NCBI RefSeq assembly: GCF_034314045.1
Contig: NZ_JAVIWL010000001.1
Coordinates: 4,030,001 to 4,094,000, forward strand
Origin: Glaciimonas sp. CA11.2
GTDB taxonomy: Bacteria > Pseudomonadota > Gammaproteobacteria > Burkholderiales > Burkholderiaceae_D
Reading direction: 5' to 3'
DNA: 64,000 nt
Shown: one piece after another, positions 34,958 to 45,659 of the stretch
Position numbering within the stretch: position 1 is the stretch's first letter
Layout: every line of letters starts with the position of its first letter
The notes under the pieces: model-generated
What the model was told of the DNA's origin: nothing
Seen by the model: only the letters and a program-made list of their open reading frames with translations
The model's database searches: none
Program-made: the position numbers and the translations under genes

Positions 34958-36817
34958 ATGCAACGATTCAACCCTCGCCGATCACACCGGTACAATCAGA
35001 CCAAGACTGGAAGTATTTTTTCTGGAATCCGGTATTTTCGACTTCTCAACGTCATCGTGATAATGGTTGTCGTGACGATCGGTTATATCTGGCTGCATGC
35101 CGGTTATCAAATCGGATTTGAATTTGATAGGGATCTTAATGAAGCCCAGCGCGACAGGGTGGTATTGGTTGGGCACTATGTGAAGCACCTCGTCCACGAG
35201 ATTGACGAACGAGATCGTATGTTAAGACAGGTGCGTGCGGACTATGGCATTAGTAGTGAAAAATTCACACAATCGGCGCAGGTCCAGGAAAATCACTTAC
35301 CAGCGCGCGCATTGTCGGCGCGCTCGTCCTCGCAAATTCCTCCTCAACCATCTTTAACGCAAAGGTCCTTAACTCAGCGCTATGCTCCTGCATATGCCGG
35401 TCTTTATAACGAGTTAGCGATTGTTGGTGAAAATGGACACGTGGTCGCATCAACAGCGATTCCGACAGTGACTAAAGTAAAGATGGCGGAAGGTGTCGAT
35501 CTGAGCCTGCAGGAACTGTTTATAGCGAACCGTGATAGCAGCGAAGATATCCTGAGAATAGGAAAACCGTATCAGACACCCGGAACCAGTCAATGGGTGA
35601 TGACCATGTCGCGTCGCCTATTGTCGCCAGCTGGCGAGTTTGCCGGTATTGCACTGATACGATTTCCTATTGAGCAGATGTCCTATTTTTATCGCAATAC
35701 TGAGCCTCTCAGTAATAGCGAAATATTTGAACCTGGACATGTAAATCTGGACGCCGAAAGTGCGATTGAGCGAGTTGTACTATCTTCCATCATAGGACTG
35801 CCGGTGTTGACAGATGGGGCTTCAATGGTGAAGCCGATTGATCAATCTCATAATCCGAGAAACGCGGGTGATGGTTTTCCTGCCGCAGACCCGTTGGCGT
35901 CGCGCGCAATCGTTTATAAACTAGGTCCTTATCCCATTTTGGTATCGGTCGTTTTTGCGCAATCGGCGGTAATTCCCTCGCAATTTACGCATCAAATTAC
36001 TAACTACATCACGTTTGCTTTGGTGCCGACTTTATTGATATTAATCCTCGTATTCTTTATTTATAGAACGATTAAACGACAGTATTTTGTTGTCAAAAAA
36101 TACGATATCATGCGGCGCCGCGCGGTTGATGCAACCAAGAGAAAATCACGCTTTCTTGCCACTGTAGTGCACGAGTTACGGACGCCACTAACTAGCATAC
36201 AAGGTTATTCAGAGCTGGTACGTGATGGTAGTACGGATGATTTGAGTCGAGAATTTAACGATCTGATTCATCAAAGTGCAGTCCATCTTCATAGCTTGTT
36301 GAACACTTTGTTTGATCTGGCAAGAATTGAGGCTGGAAAGGTGGTGATATTTCGGGAGTCTATTGATTCGGTGACTTTCTTTAACTATATTTGCGCCGTA
36401 CACCAACCGGCAGCAAAAAAGAAAAGTTTGAGTTTTGGCATGCTGCTGGCTACAGATTTGCCAATACAATTCTTTAGTGATCGGATGCGACTCTCACAAA
36501 TACTAAACAATTTGTTAGACAACGCAATTAAATTTACGGCAAAAGGGGGCGTCTCGCTAGAAGTCGTTGTGGTGAAAGGAAAAATTCGGATCAAAGTGCT
36601 AGATACCGGTTCTGGTATAGAAAAAAAGGATTTGGCGCATTTGTTTGAATATTTTTACCAAACAGATACGGTGAGAGTGCAACGTGGCGAAGGCTTGGGG
36701 CTTGGACTGTCGCTCGCCAAGGAGTTCGCAGAACTTATTGGTGGCGCTATCAGTATCGAATCACAGTTAGGTGTTGGTACCGTTGTGGAACTCACCATTC
36801 CTATCGATTCACGCTAG
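34958..36817 (+). CDS. Membrane sensor histidine kinase (dCache-like sensor, no receiver)
   Basis: A 619-residue kinase. Transmembrane helices at ~30-47 and ~350-370 flank a ~300-residue periplasmic sensor with features of a dCache/PDC domain (LYNELAIVGENGHVVASTAI). HisKA follows with H405 (FLATVVHELRTPLTSIQGYS), then HATPase: N box LNNLLDNAIKFTAKG, G1 DTGSGI, G2 GEGLGLGLSLAKEF. No receiver or Hpt domain is attached. The REC-Hpt protein 240 bases downstream and the NarL-type regulator upstream could complete a relay. The ATG at 34958 lacks a strong Shine-Dalgarno. Confidence 0.93.
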   Translation: MQRFNPRRSHRYNQTKTGSIFSGIRYFRLLNVIVIMVVVTIGYIWLHAGYQIGFEFDRDLNEAQRDRVVLVGHYVKHLVHEIDERDRMLRQVRADYGISSEKFTQSAQVQENHLPARALSARSSSQIPPQPSLTQRSLTQRYAPAYAGLYNELAIVGENGHVVASTAIPTVTKVKMAEGVDLSLQELFIANRDSSEDILRIGKPYQTPGTSQWVMTMSRRLLSPAGEFAGIALIRFPIEQMSYFYRNTEPLSNSEIFEPGHVNLDAESAIERVVLSSIIGLPVLTDGASMVKPIDQSHNPRNAGDGFPAADPLASRAIVYKLGPYPILVSVVFAQSAVIPSQFTHQITNYITFALVPTLLILILVFFIYRTIKRQYFVVKKYDIMRRRAVDATKRKSRFLATVVHELRTPLTSIQGYSELVRDGSTDDLSREFNDLIHQSAVHLHSLLNTLFDLARIEAGKVVIFRESIDSVTFFNYICAVHQPAAKKKSLSFGMLLATDLPIQFFSDRMRLSQILNNLLDNAIKFTAKGGVSLEVVVVKGKIRIKVLDTGSGIEKKDLAHLFEYFYQTDTVRVQRGEGLGLGLSLAKEFAELIGGAISIESQLGVGTVVELTIPIDSR

Positions 36818-37057
36818 TCACCAGCCTTCATTTTGCGTAATGCCGGAGTACTTTTAAATCGGCGCAGTAACACATCGCATGATGTAGGGAATAGTGCATT
36901 CTGCTGCTGGTTCACTCAAGAAAGTAATTATGAGACTATACAAATGTTGTTACTGAGGGCATCACCGCTGTTACTATTATTTCAGCCATACCAGCAACCG
37001 CAGCGGTTGCTGCGACGACCGCCATTTGTCTTTTCATCAGTGAATCACTGACACGCG

Positions 37058-37903
37058 ATGTGTTCCTACCTTATTCTTGTCGTCGAAGACAATCCCATTA
37101 ATCGTCGCCTGTTGCAAGTGCAACTGGCGTCTGAGGGCTGGCAAAGCGAGGTCGTAGAGACAGGCGCAGCGGCGCTGTCCTGGTTACGCAAACGTCATGC
37201 TGATAAACAAGCCTGGCCTTCAGCGATGGTGACGGACTATGTGCTGGAAGATATGACGGGCGTACAACTGCTTCATAGAGTGCGGGAATGGGAAGTGGAA
37301 CTGGCGGGAGCTGATGCTATGGATAGTACGGCACTTGCGCCTATTCCCGTCCGATTACCGCTACCAATGATTCTATATAGTGGAATGTCTCTTGATTTTT
37401 TAAAGACCAAATCACGTGGGCTAGATTGCCTGGCCATTATCACTAAGCCAATTGGTCGCCGACAATTACGGGATGCATTGTCACCATTGATCAACCGCCG
37501 TACATCCACGCGTTACTCTTTTGCGCGATCCAGATTGCCGAATGATCCGTCGCCCTTAGCTGAGTCGTATAACTCTCTCAGTGTGGTAATAGCGGATATG
37601 CCGATGGATTTGCTAATTGAATTGCTGCAGTTTGGTGAGGAAGGATTAATATGCATCCGCAATAGCCTTCGCATCGGGGCATTGGATCAGGCCGCGAGTG
37701 TCGCTCATGGAATAAGGGGAGCGGCGGGGATATTGCGGTGCGTTCAAATCGCACAATCGGCGACAGAAATTGAAACGCAGGCGCGGCTTGGAATCGCAAC
37801 ACATTTAGATAGAGGATGCAATCATCTTCAGATCGGGCTAGAACATCTTCGCCGACACATCGCCTTTTCGGAGCAAGTCCACAATACCCAGGTTAGTCGC
37901 TGA
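37058..37903 (+). CDS. Receiver-Hpt phosphotransfer protein
   Basis: A 281-residue protein with an N-terminal receiver (LILVVEDNPINRRLLQ; acidic E10/D11, phospho-acceptor D60 in MVTDYVLEDMTG, Lys in IITKPIG) and a C-terminal Hpt domain (residues ~180-270) with the phosphorylatable H217 in VAHGIRGAAGIL. This REC-Hpt arrangement equals the tail of BvgS/ArcB-type hybrid kinases expressed as a separate protein. It probably passes phosphate from the upstream kinase to a response regulator. The receiver has an insertion before the switch Ser (residues ~82-100). Confidence 0.9.
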   Translation: MCSYLILVVEDNPINRRLLQVQLASEGWQSEVVETGAAALSWLRKRHADKQAWPSAMVTDYVLEDMTGVQLLHRVREWEVELAGADAMDSTALAPIPVRLPLPMILYSGMSLDFLKTKSRGLDCLAIITKPIGRRQLRDALSPLINRRTSTRYSFARSRLPNDPSPLAESYNSLSVVIADMPMDLLIELLQFGEEGLICIRNSLRIGALDQAASVAHGIRGAAGILRCVQIAQSATEIETQARLGIATHLDRGCNHLQIGLEHLRRHIAFSEQVHNTQVSR

Positions 37904-38185
37904 CTTCCTGACCTAACTGACCCATTTTTCACACTCCGTGTATCCGATCAGGCCATTGCTGCGATCAATTTCGTTTGCATGGCTTGATCGTGAAATCGTG
38001 ATCATTCTTTTTGTAGGAATAATTCTTACAAGCGATAGCCCAAATATTTCATTTAGATTAAGAAGAGTGCCGACTCTTTTTGCGTCAAATATATTTCATA
38101 ATTGCCGTGTGGAAAGTTGAACTAAAATAAAACGTTATATTTTTTTCAGTTTTATGGAAGTGTTGTTGTCGTCTAGGGGAATTAA

Positions 38186-38497
38186 ATGGGTGGCCTTGGC
38201 AGTGAAATCGGGGAAGTAAACTTATCTTATTTATTGTTGGCACAGCGCTTGTTAAGGGAGGACCGCGCAACAGCAATGTTCCGTCTGGGGTTGTCAAAGG
38301 AGTTAGCCGAGCTAATCAGTGATTTGTCTTTATCGCAAGTGATTAAACTTGCCGCTTCGAGTTTATTGTTATGTCGCTTCCGTTTCGATGACCACGCCAT
38401 CTTGTCGTCATTAACCCACGAGGGCAAAGATAACAGTCTGCAGCAGGCACACGCCGCTATTCTGTTGGCTAGTCAAGAGGTTGAAGGCATTCATTGA
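38186..38497 (+). CDS. flhD: Flagellar master regulator FlhD
   Basis: A 103-residue Flh[41 protein letters not shown] and [19 protein letters not shown] match the family closely. With FlhC it forms the hetero-hexameric class I activator of flagellar genes, working with sigma-70. It starts 282 bases after the REC-Hpt gene; that interval should carry the flhDC promoter and is A/T-rich without clear elements. The Shine-Dalgarno is weak (AGGGGA, 38175-38180). Confidence 0.96.
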   Translation: MGGLGSEIGEVNLSYLLLAQRLLREDRATAMFRLGLSKELAELISDLSLSQVIKLAASSLLLCRFRFDDHAILSSLTHEGKDNSLQQAHAAILLASQEVEGIH

Positions 38498-38560
38498 TGA
38501 AACTTCAACTTGATGGAATTTACGCAAGCTTTGATGACTATTGGCCTCTGAAAGTGCTTC

Positions 38561-39163
38561 ATGGCTAGCAAAAGCGTGATTCTTGAAGCACAGGAAATTC
38601 AGCTGGCAATGGATTTGATCAAACTTGGTGCGCGCTTACAGTTTTTAGAGGCTGAGACCAGCTTGAGTCGTGATCGGCTCATAAAACTATACAAAGAAAT
38701 CAAAGGGATGTCGCCCCCTAAGGGATTGTTGCCGTTCTCTACCGATTGGTTTATGACATGGATGTCTAATATTCATTCGTCTATGTTCTACAACATCTAT
38801 CGTTTTATGATTACGCATGGAGAGTGTAAGCAGATTGTTGCCGTTATAAAAAGTTATCGGCTTTATCTGGAGCAGGTACAGCAACAAGGCGGTGAACCGG
38901 TACTCGATTTCACTCGCGCCTGGACGCTTGCCCGCTTTTTCGACAGTGGCATGTTGCAATTGACTCCTTGTAGCCGTTGTAAAGGCCATTTTGTGGCGCA
39001 TGCGCACGATCCTCAACAGGGATTCGTTTGTGTCTTGTGTCGCCCCCCTTCGCGCGCGGGCAAGACCCGCAAATTAGCTGCTAGCAACAAAGCAGAAGCA
39101 GAAGCTCTACAGCACAAACTTAATCACCACCACCACGGAATACGCCATGCATCCGTGGCCTGA
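38561..39163 (+). CDS. flhC: Flagellar master regulator FlhC
   Basis: A 200-residue FlhC with the N-terminal helical part ([40 protein letters not shown]) and the zinc-binding cysteines C140, C143, C160 and C163 (CSRCKGHF then VCVLC). It is the DNA-contacting partner of FlhD, starting 63 bases after flhD. The tail is basic and His-rich (LNHHHHG). Confidence 0.96.
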   Translation: MASKSVILEAQEIQLAMDLIKLGARLQFLEAETSLSRDRLIKLYKEIKGMSPPKGLLPFSTDWFMTWMSNIHSSMFYNIYRFMITHGECKQIVAVIKSYRLYLEQVQQQGGEPVLDFTRAWTLARFFDSGMLQLTPCSRCKGHFVAHAHDPQQGFVCVLCRPPSRAGKTRKLAASNKAEAEALQHKLNHHHHGIRHASVA

Positions 39164-39320
39164 CGGCGTCGTTGCTTTGAAAGATAGTGTGCAATTGCCG
39201 CTCTGCCAGCGCTGCCGGATTCATCAATACGTGGCACCGACAGGTTCAGTTTCATAGATTGAACCCGCATATTGGCGGTATTTTTGCTGCCCGGTGTGGT
39301 TTTTTATAAGGGGATGGATA

Positions 39321-40181
39321 GTGCTGGTTTTAATTGGTTATATCGTGGTGGCAGTATCCGTATTCGGGGGCTATGCACTGTTGGGTGGCAACCTCGGCGC
39401 ACTCTATCAGCCGGTAGAATTATTGATGATCGCCGGTGCGGGTATTGGCGCATTTGTGGTCGGTAATAATGGAAAGGCAATCCGTGCCACGTTGAGAGAA
39501 CTTCCTAAGTTGTTACGCAGCTCTAAGCACGATAAAGCGCTTTACATGGAGTTGATGGCGCTAATGTACGTGCTGCTGGCAAAGGGCCGTAAAGATGGGA
39601 TGCTGGCACTGGAGTCAGATATTGATGATCCATTGAATAGTCCGCTGTTTGCACAATATCCGATGATTTTGAGCGACGCTAACGTGATTGAATTTTTGAC
39701 CGATTATCTGCGTTTGATTATCAGCGGTAATATGGATTCGTTCGAAATTGAATCCCTCATGGATCATGAAATAGAAACCTATAAACATGAATCCGAGGTT
39801 CCTGCCCAAAGTTTAGCTAAGGTAGGTGACGCTTTGCCTGCATTCGGTATTGTCGCTGCAGTCATGGGCGTAGTCCATGCGCTGGCCTCCGCCGATTTAC
39901 CGCCAGCGCAAATGGGGATGTTAATTGCCAACGCGATGGTGGGTACTTTCCTTGGTATTTTATTGTCCTACGGTTTCGTATCGCCGCTGGCGACATTGAT
40001 CGAACATCAGGTTGCTGAGTCTGCCAAACTATATCAATGCATGAAGGTAACTCTGCTTGCTAGCCTGAACGGATACGCGCCGCAACTGGCAGTTGAATTC
40101 GGTCGAAAAGTATTGTATTCGACAGAGCGGCCATCCTTTTCCGAACTCGATCAACATGTGCGCGAAGTGAAGAATCGGTAA
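39321..40181 (+). CDS. motA: Flagellar stator protein MotA
   Basis: A 286-residue stator subunit. The GTG at 39321 is chosen because AAGGGG (39308-39313) sits seven bases before it and the N-terminus (MLVLIGYIVVAVSVFGGYAL) then matches the family; the frame extends 27 bases upstream. Four transmembrane helices, the cytoplasmic loop with charged residues contacting FliG (KLLRSSKHDKALYMELMALM) and KVGDALPAFGIVAAVMGVVH are present. With MotB it forms the proton channel. Confidence 0.95.
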   Translation: MLVLIGYIVVAVSVFGGYALLGGNLGALYQPVELLMIAGAGIGAFVVGNNGKAIRATLRELPKLLRSSKHDKALYMELMALMYVLLAKGRKDGMLALESDIDDPLNSPLFAQYPMILSDANVIEFLTDYLRLIISGNMDSFEIESLMDHEIETYKHESEVPAQSLAKVGDALPAFGIVAAVMGVVHALASADLPPAQMGMLIANAMVGTFLGILLSYGFVSPLATLIEHQVAESAKLYQCMKVTLLASLNGYAPQLAVEFGRKVLYSTERPSFSELDQHVREVKNR

Positions 40182-40275
40182 GTGGATTATTGACCGGTTG
40201 CATGAGCGCCGCGCGCATAGACGGCGATCAAATACATAAAATAATTTATTAGGACGATGGACATGCGGAGATGGT

Positions 40276-41292
40276 ATGAGTAAGGGGCAACATCGCATTG
40301 TCATAAGACGTTCCGCACCTGTCAAACCGCCACAACATGGTGGTAGCTGGAAGATTGCATACGCTGATTTCATGACCGCGATGATGGCCTTTTTTCTGGT
40401 GATGTGGTTATTGTCGATATCAACCCCGCGGCAACTTGTTGGCATCGCAGAATACTTTCGGACGCCGCTAAAGGTAGCCATTAACGGCGGTGACCGTAGC
40501 AGCATGAGTAATAGCGTGATACCTGGCGGCGGCCGCGATCCAACGCGATCGGACGGCGAAGTTAATCGGGCAGCAAAGGTTGCCGCTGATCTTGTCGGTG
40601 CAGGCAATGCTAGTGATGCCAGTGATAACAAACGCCTGCGCGAACTTAAGAAGCGGCTCGATTTGGTAATTGAAGCCAACCCTTTGCTTAAAAAATTTAA
40701 ACCGCAATTACTGATTGATATTACGACCGAAGGTCTGAGGATTCAGATTGTGGATAGTAAAAAACGGCCAATGTTCAATCTGTCAAGCGCTACGGTCGAG
40801 CCTTACATGCGCTTAATTTTGCGAGAAATCGGGCCGGTTTTAAGCGAGTTGCCAAATAAAATTACTCTGTCTGGCCATACCGATGCCACGCCTTATGTGG
40901 CGAGTGAGAGAGCCTATAGCAATTGGGAATTGTCGGCCGATCGCGCCAATGCATCGCGTCGCGAGTTGATTGCCGGTGGGATGGCAGAGGACAGAGTGCT
41001 GCGGGTTATGGGGGTTGCTTCGAGCATGCATTTAAACAAGGCAGATCCATTCGATCCGATCAATCGTCGCATCAGTATTGTCGTGCTGAATCGCCATTCG
41101 CAGGAGCAGATTGAATATGAGAATGCGACTGGAAATGAAGTGCAAACAGTCGGTTCGAAGTCGCGCATAGTAAATGGCAGCAATGCTGGCAGCGACACCA
41201 GCGTTGGTACAGATATGGCCACGATCGGCCCCGGGCGTCCTGATGTGGTAACACAGTTACGCAAAATGGTACCGTCCAAACCGTCACCCTGA
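40276..41292 (+). CDS. motB: Flagellar stator protein MotB
   Basis: A 338-residue stator protein: one transmembrane helix with the proton-binding D31 (AYADFMTAMMAFFLVMWLLS), a plug/linker, and a C-terminal OmpA-like peptidoglycan-binding domain (ITLSGHTDATPY, NWELSADRANASRRELIAGG, DPFDPINRRISIVVL). A ~60-residue polar tail follows. It lies 94 bases after motA. Confidence 0.96.
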   Translation: MSKGQHRIVIRRSAPVKPPQHGGSWKIAYADFMTAMMAFFLVMWLLSISTPRQLVGIAEYFRTPLKVAINGGDRSSMSNSVIPGGGRDPTRSDGEVNRAAKVAADLVGAGNASDASDNKRLRELKKRLDLVIEANPLLKKFKPQLLIDITTEGLRIQIVDSKKRPMFNLSSATVEPYMRLILREIGPVLSELPNKITLSGHTDATPYVASERAYSNWELSADRANASRRELIAGGMAEDRVLRVMGVASSMHLNKADPFDPINRRISIVVLNRHSQEQIEYENATGNEVQTVGSKSRIVNGSNAGSDTSVGTDMATIGPGRPDVVTQLRKMVPSKPSP

Positions 41293-41520
41293 CGTTAGAA
41301 GTTAGGCGACGATTTCGCCAATCCCTGGCAATCGGGCTGCGTGGTAAAGCATTTACTTCATCACCAATAAGCGCCGGCATATCCTCACAAAAAAAATTAT
41401 CCTTTAGGTATTCAGAAAACCCATTTGCGTCCGTAATACCGTATGCAGCAGTATTTGCGAAGTAGCGAGCATGCCGTATTTAAGGCGTTAAAAAATAGGC
41501 AGTATTGAGCAAGGATGTGA

Positions 41521-43659
41521 GTGCCAATGGACATAACCGAGTTTTACCAGACCTTCTTTGAGGAGGCAGAAGAATTACTCGCCGAAATGGAGCAATTGCT
41601 ACTGGGCCTTGATCTTGACGCGCCTGACAATGAGCATTTAAATGCTATTTTTCGTGCCGCACATTCAATTAAGGGTGGTGCTGCAACGTTCGGATTCGTC
41701 GCATTGACTGATACGACCCATCTTTTAGAAAGTTTGCTGGATCGGGTACGACATCAGGAGTTGATATTGCACAGCACAATGATCGATGTATTTTTGGAAA
41801 CAAAAGACGTGCTACAAGAGCAATTAAATGCCTATCGGGTTGGCGTCGAACCAGCGCCGGAAATGGTCGCTCGTATTTGTTTGGTATTACAACATTTGGC
41901 GCAGGAAGAGCTGAGGAAACAAGGATTGTCAGACATTCCTGTTAGACCTGTATCCGTTGTGATGCCAATCACGCCCATTCTCCCTAATCCTCTAATCATC
42001 GTTGATGCAGAGGATTTGGCCCAGCAGAATGATTCATCAAAATCCATCTGTTTGAAGGTGCGATTTTCTGGTCTGGTCGACAGCGACCATTCGTGGTTGA
42101 TCGCTGAAATGGCAAACTTAGGCGATGTGCTGGCAAAGACGCAAAGTGACGATAGCTTGGTAGTCTGGCTTAGAACTTCCTGTGAACCCGATGACATTAT
42201 TGCAGTATGTTGTTTTGTTATAGACCTGGATCAAATCGAAATTACACGTGAACTGGCGGAGAGAGTCGAGACTTTAGTCGCTCCACTACAATCCGAAGTG
42301 TTGCCATTGCCGCTGGTTTCGCCTCCATCTATTACCGAAGCGCAAATAAAGGTTTTGATTACCACCGCGGGTTTCAGCGATGTTGCGTCTGCGGCTACCT
42401 TAATGCCAAATATAGCTGCTGAGGCTAACGTTGATGCTCCTGAATCTATTATTTTCAATCCGGGTACGTCCGCGAGCGCTGGAAGTACTAAAGAATCGAG
42501 TTCAATTCGTGTCGATGTAGACAAGGTTGATCAAATTATTAATTTGGTCGGAGAACTAGTGATCACGCAATCGATGCTGGTTCAAACCGCTTCGACCCTG
42601 GATTCAGTCATCCACGAGCAGCTATTAAGCGGCATGGCGCAGTTACAACGTAACGCCCGTGATCTTCAAGAATCCGTGATGTCGATTCGCATGATGCCGA
42701 TGGATTATGTATTCAGCCGGTTCCCACGTCTGGTGCGTGACCTGACCGTCAAACTAGGTAAAGAAGTGCAACTGGTGACGGTTGGTAAAACGACGGAACT
42801 TGATAAAAGTCTGATTGAGCGCATCGTCGACCCATTGACGCATCTGGTACGAAATAGTCTCGATCACGGTATCGAGCGAGCAGAGCAGCGAATTGCTGCT
42901 GGCAAAGATCCGGTTGGTGAATTGGTTCTGTCGGCGCAGCATCAGGGCGGCAATATAGTGATCGAAGTCAGTGACGATGGTGCGGGTTTGAGCCGTGAAA
43001 AAATCCTCGCTAAGGCCATCCAGCAAGGCATGCCGCTGCTGGACGTGGCTAATATGACGGATGAGGAAGTTTGGCAGTTGATATTTGTTCCCGGATTTTC
43101 GACTGCAGAAAAAATAACCGACGTTTCGGGGCGCGGTGTTGGGATGGATGTTGTTAAGAGGAACATTCAGGAGATGGGCGGATATGTCGAAATTTTTTCC
43201 CATGAGGGCAAGGGCAGTACGGTCAAAATCATATTGCCATTAACTTTGGCGATACTGGATGGGATGTCGGTCAAGATTGGAAACGAAGTATATATTTTGC
43301 CCCTGAATTACGTGATTGAGTCGTTACAACCACGTTCGGAAGACATACATTCTGTCGCTAATGACGAGCAAATCATGCACGTACGCGGTGAATATTTGCC
43401 GCTGACTGAGTTGTATCGCGTGTTTGATGTTCCGCATGCTCGCACCGATCCCACAAAAGGCATTGTAGTGATTGTGCAGGCAGATGGCCGACGCTTTGCC
43501 TTGTTGGTGGATCAACTGGTCGGTCAACATCAGGTTGTCGTTAAAAATTTGGAAACAAATTATCGTAAGGTTCCAGGCATTTCGGCTGCGACTATTTTAG
43601 GGGATGGCAGTGTGGCGTTGATTGTTGATGTCTCGGGCCTAAAGAGTATTAATCGATAA
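41521..43659 (+). CDS. cheA: Chemotaxis histidine kinase CheA
   Basis: A 712-residue CheA with P1 Hpt domain (H48 in FRAAHSIKGGAATFGF), a P2-like CheY/CheB-binding region (~residues 175-245), P3 dimerisation, P4 kinase (VDPLTHLVRNSLDHGIE, DDGAGL, STAEKITDVSGRGVGMDVVK) and P5 CheW-like domain. The GTG at 41521 has AAGGA five bases upstream and gives MPMDITEFYQTFF, matching the E. coli MSMDI start; an ATG at 41527 is the alternative. A second cheW follows after 212 bases, but no receptor, cheY, cheB or cheR gene is present nearby. Confidence 0.96.
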   Translation: MPMDITEFYQTFFEEAEELLAEMEQLLLGLDLDAPDNEHLNAIFRAAHSIKGGAATFGFVALTDTTHLLESLLDRVRHQELILHSTMIDVFLETKDVLQEQLNAYRVGVEPAPEMVARICLVLQHLAQEELRKQGLSDIPVRPVSVVMPITPILPNPLIIVDAEDLAQQNDSSKSICLKVRFSGLVDSDHSWLIAEMANLGDVLAKTQSDDSLVVWLRTSCEPDDIIAVCCFVIDLDQIEITRELAERVETLVAPLQSEVLPLPLVSPPSITEAQIKVLITTAGFSDVASAATLMPNIAAEANVDAPESIIFNPGTSASAGSTKESSSIRVDVDKVDQIINLVGELVITQSMLVQTASTLDSVIHEQLLSGMAQLQRNARDLQESVMSIRMMPMDYVFSRFPRLVRDLTVKLGKEVQLVTVGKTTELDKSLIERIVDPLTHLVRNSLDHGIERAEQRIAAGKDPVGELVLSAQHQGGNIVIEVSDDGAGLSREKILAKAIQQGMPLLDVANMTDEEVWQLIFVPGFSTAEKITDVSGRGVGMDVVKRNIQEMGGYVEIFSHEGKGSTVKIILPLTLAILDGMSVKIGNEVYILPLNYVIESLQPRSEDIHSVANDEQIMHVRGEYLPLTELYRVFDVPHARTDPTKGIVVIVQADGRRFALLVDQLVGQHQVVVKNLETNYRKVPGISAATILGDGSVALIVDVSGLKSINR

Positions 43660-43871
43660 ATATGGGCCTTATATCGATGGTAAAAAAATGTTGCCTAAAG
43701 TATTGAAAAAGGTATTGAAAAAGATTCTACAGCCGATCCAGCTAGCTCCAGGCAGTGCCGATATCTTGCTTTGTTAGATAAGTATATAAGTCCTTGCGGC
43801 TAGGTTACGTAATCAATGATGACGTAACAAATGGTTATGCAACAACTGCGCGTCGAAGATTGGAGAAAGAA

Positions 43872-44375
43872 ATGATGGCAATAAATGTAGCAGATGTGCT
43901 TAATGCAGTAACAGACGGAGACGGTGAAAAATTTCTGGTCTTTACGTTGGGCGCGGAAGAGTACGGAATTGACATCCTGCGCGTTCAGGAAATTCGAAAC
44001 TATGAGGAAGTGACACGGATTCCCCACGCGCCGACGTTTATAAAAGGCGTCAGCAATTTGCGTGGAATTATTGTGCCGATTGTCGATTTTCGCATTAAAT
44101 TAAAACGCGATAATATCGATCAAAAGGACGATACTGTTGTGATTATTTTGAATATCAGGAACCGTGTCGTAGGAATACTCGTCGATGGCGTTTCGGATGT
44201 TTTAACATTAACCACAGATCAAATAAGACCCGCACCCGAGTTCTGCGCGACATTATCAGCCGAGTATTTGACCGGCCTTGGTGCGCTGGAAGATCGCATG
44301 CTTATTTTGCTGGATATTGAAAAATTGATGTGTAGTGAAGATATGGCATTATTCGATACAAAGATCGCAGCCTGA
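43872..44375 (+). CDS. cheW: Chemotaxis coupling protein CheW (second copy)
   Basis: A 167-residue CheW, the normal length: [60 protein letters not shown] and [20 protein letters not shown]. The start at 43872 (ATGATG) has GGAGAAAG upstream; the frame is open for 78 bases before. It is a paralogue of the CheW at 34238, without the long N-terminal extension, and is likely the main coupler for the adjacent CheA. Confidence 0.95.
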   Translation: MMAINVADVLNAVTDGDGEKFLVFTLGAEEYGIDILRVQEIRNYEEVTRIPHAPTFIKGVSNLRGIIVPIVDFRIKLKRDNIDQKDDTVVIILNIRNRVVGILVDGVSDVLTLTTDQIRPAPEFCATLSAEYLTGLGALEDRMLILLDIEKLMCSEDMALFDTKIAA

Positions 44376-44659
44376 CGATCAAACTGTTTGAAATTGTTGA
44401 TATGGCATATTCATAGGGTAGATCGAAATAGGCACCCAAAGTTTTGATAGGTTTTATGCTTCATCTGGTTGACTAAAGCTTTAATCGGTAAAAGACCTGT
44501 TCATGTTATCTCTACTCACCGTCGATTCATCGCATGTTGCAGTTGCGACAGAGGATTTGGATGGCAGGCAATTGCTTATCTGTAATTGAGAATGTTAGCG
44601 AGATGGTTGTTAAAATATGTGCATAATATCAAACACATTAACGACCAAGGACAATCGAC

Positions 44660-45442
44660 ATGACGTCAACTCTGACATCAACTACGCACCCGAATCAAAA
44701 AGTTGCTCTCGTCACTGGTGCAGGTTCGGGGATCGGTAAGTACATTTCTCTCGCACTGCTCAACAATGGCTATTCTGTCGTATTGGCAGGACGGCGGCTT
44801 GAGGTGCTTAACGAAACCGTTATTGCAGCAGGTGAGTTCGGCGTCAATGCGCTGCCGATATCAGCAGATGTGAGTGATCCTGCATCGGTTAAATTATTAT
44901 TCTCCCAAGCCCGGGCGCGTTTTGGACGACTTGATCTATTAATTAATAATGCCGGTGTTTTTACGCCATCGGTCTCGCTTGAAGATGTTGAGTATGCCGA
45001 CTGGAAAGCGTCAGTGGATATCAATTTGACTGGCGCATTTTTGTGTACGCAAGAGGCTTTTCATCTAATGAAGGTGCAGCAACCGGGTGGCGGCCGGATC
45101 ATTAACAACGGCTCGATTGCAGCACATGCGCCGCGGCCAAATTCAGTGGCCTACACCGCAACTAAACACGCCATGACCGGCCTTACCAAGGCTACCTCGC
45201 TAGATGGACGCAAATACAATATCGCTTGTGGACAGATTGATATCGGCAACGCCGCTACCGATATGACCGAGCGGATGGGAAGTGGAATCTTGCAGGCCAA
45301 CGGGGAAATGGCAGCTGAACCAAGAATGTCGGTGGAGCATGTTGCGCAGGCGGTGTTATATATGGCGGGACTGCCGTTAGACGCTAACGTGCAATTTATG
45401 ACGGTGATGGCGACTAATATGCCGTTTGTTGGTCGGGGATAA
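44660..45442 (+). CDS. Short-chain dehydrogenase/reductase
   Basis: A 260-residue classical SDR: cofactor motif [11 protein letters not shown] motif [10 protein letters not shown], catalytic Ser in [12 protein letters not shown] and YTATKHA (Tyr and Lys). The substrate is unknown. It stands alone between the chemotaxis genes and the amino-sugar cluster, with 284 bases of non-coding DNA before it and 217 after. Confidence 0.92.
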   Translation: MTSTLTSTTHPNQKVALVTGAGSGIGKYISLALLNNGYSVVLAGRRLEVLNETVIAAGEFGVNALPISADVSDPASVKLLFSQARARFGRLDLLINNAGVFTPSVSLEDVEYADWKASVDINLTGAFLCTQEAFHLMKVQQPGGGRIINNGSIAAHAPRPNSVAYTATKHAMTGLTKATSLDGRKYNIACGQIDIGNAATDMTERMGSGILQANGEMAAEPRMSVEHVAQAVLYMAGLPLDANVQFMTVMATNMPFVGRG

Positions 45443-45659
45443 AGTTGCCCATTGCTTTGTTGCGGTCTTGTGAGCGGTAGTTGTTTAACGATGTCTCGAC
45501 ATCAGTAGATGTACATCTCAACCGGCGCGACAGTCGATGCTTCTTGACATGGATTGGCGAACCGGTTGGATGAAGTATCTACAGTGGCTGCCGTCAAGCC
45601 GTGGTTTGTAAATGACGCGAAGCTCTCTAAAGCTCAAAGCAAAAATGCTCCTTGTATCT

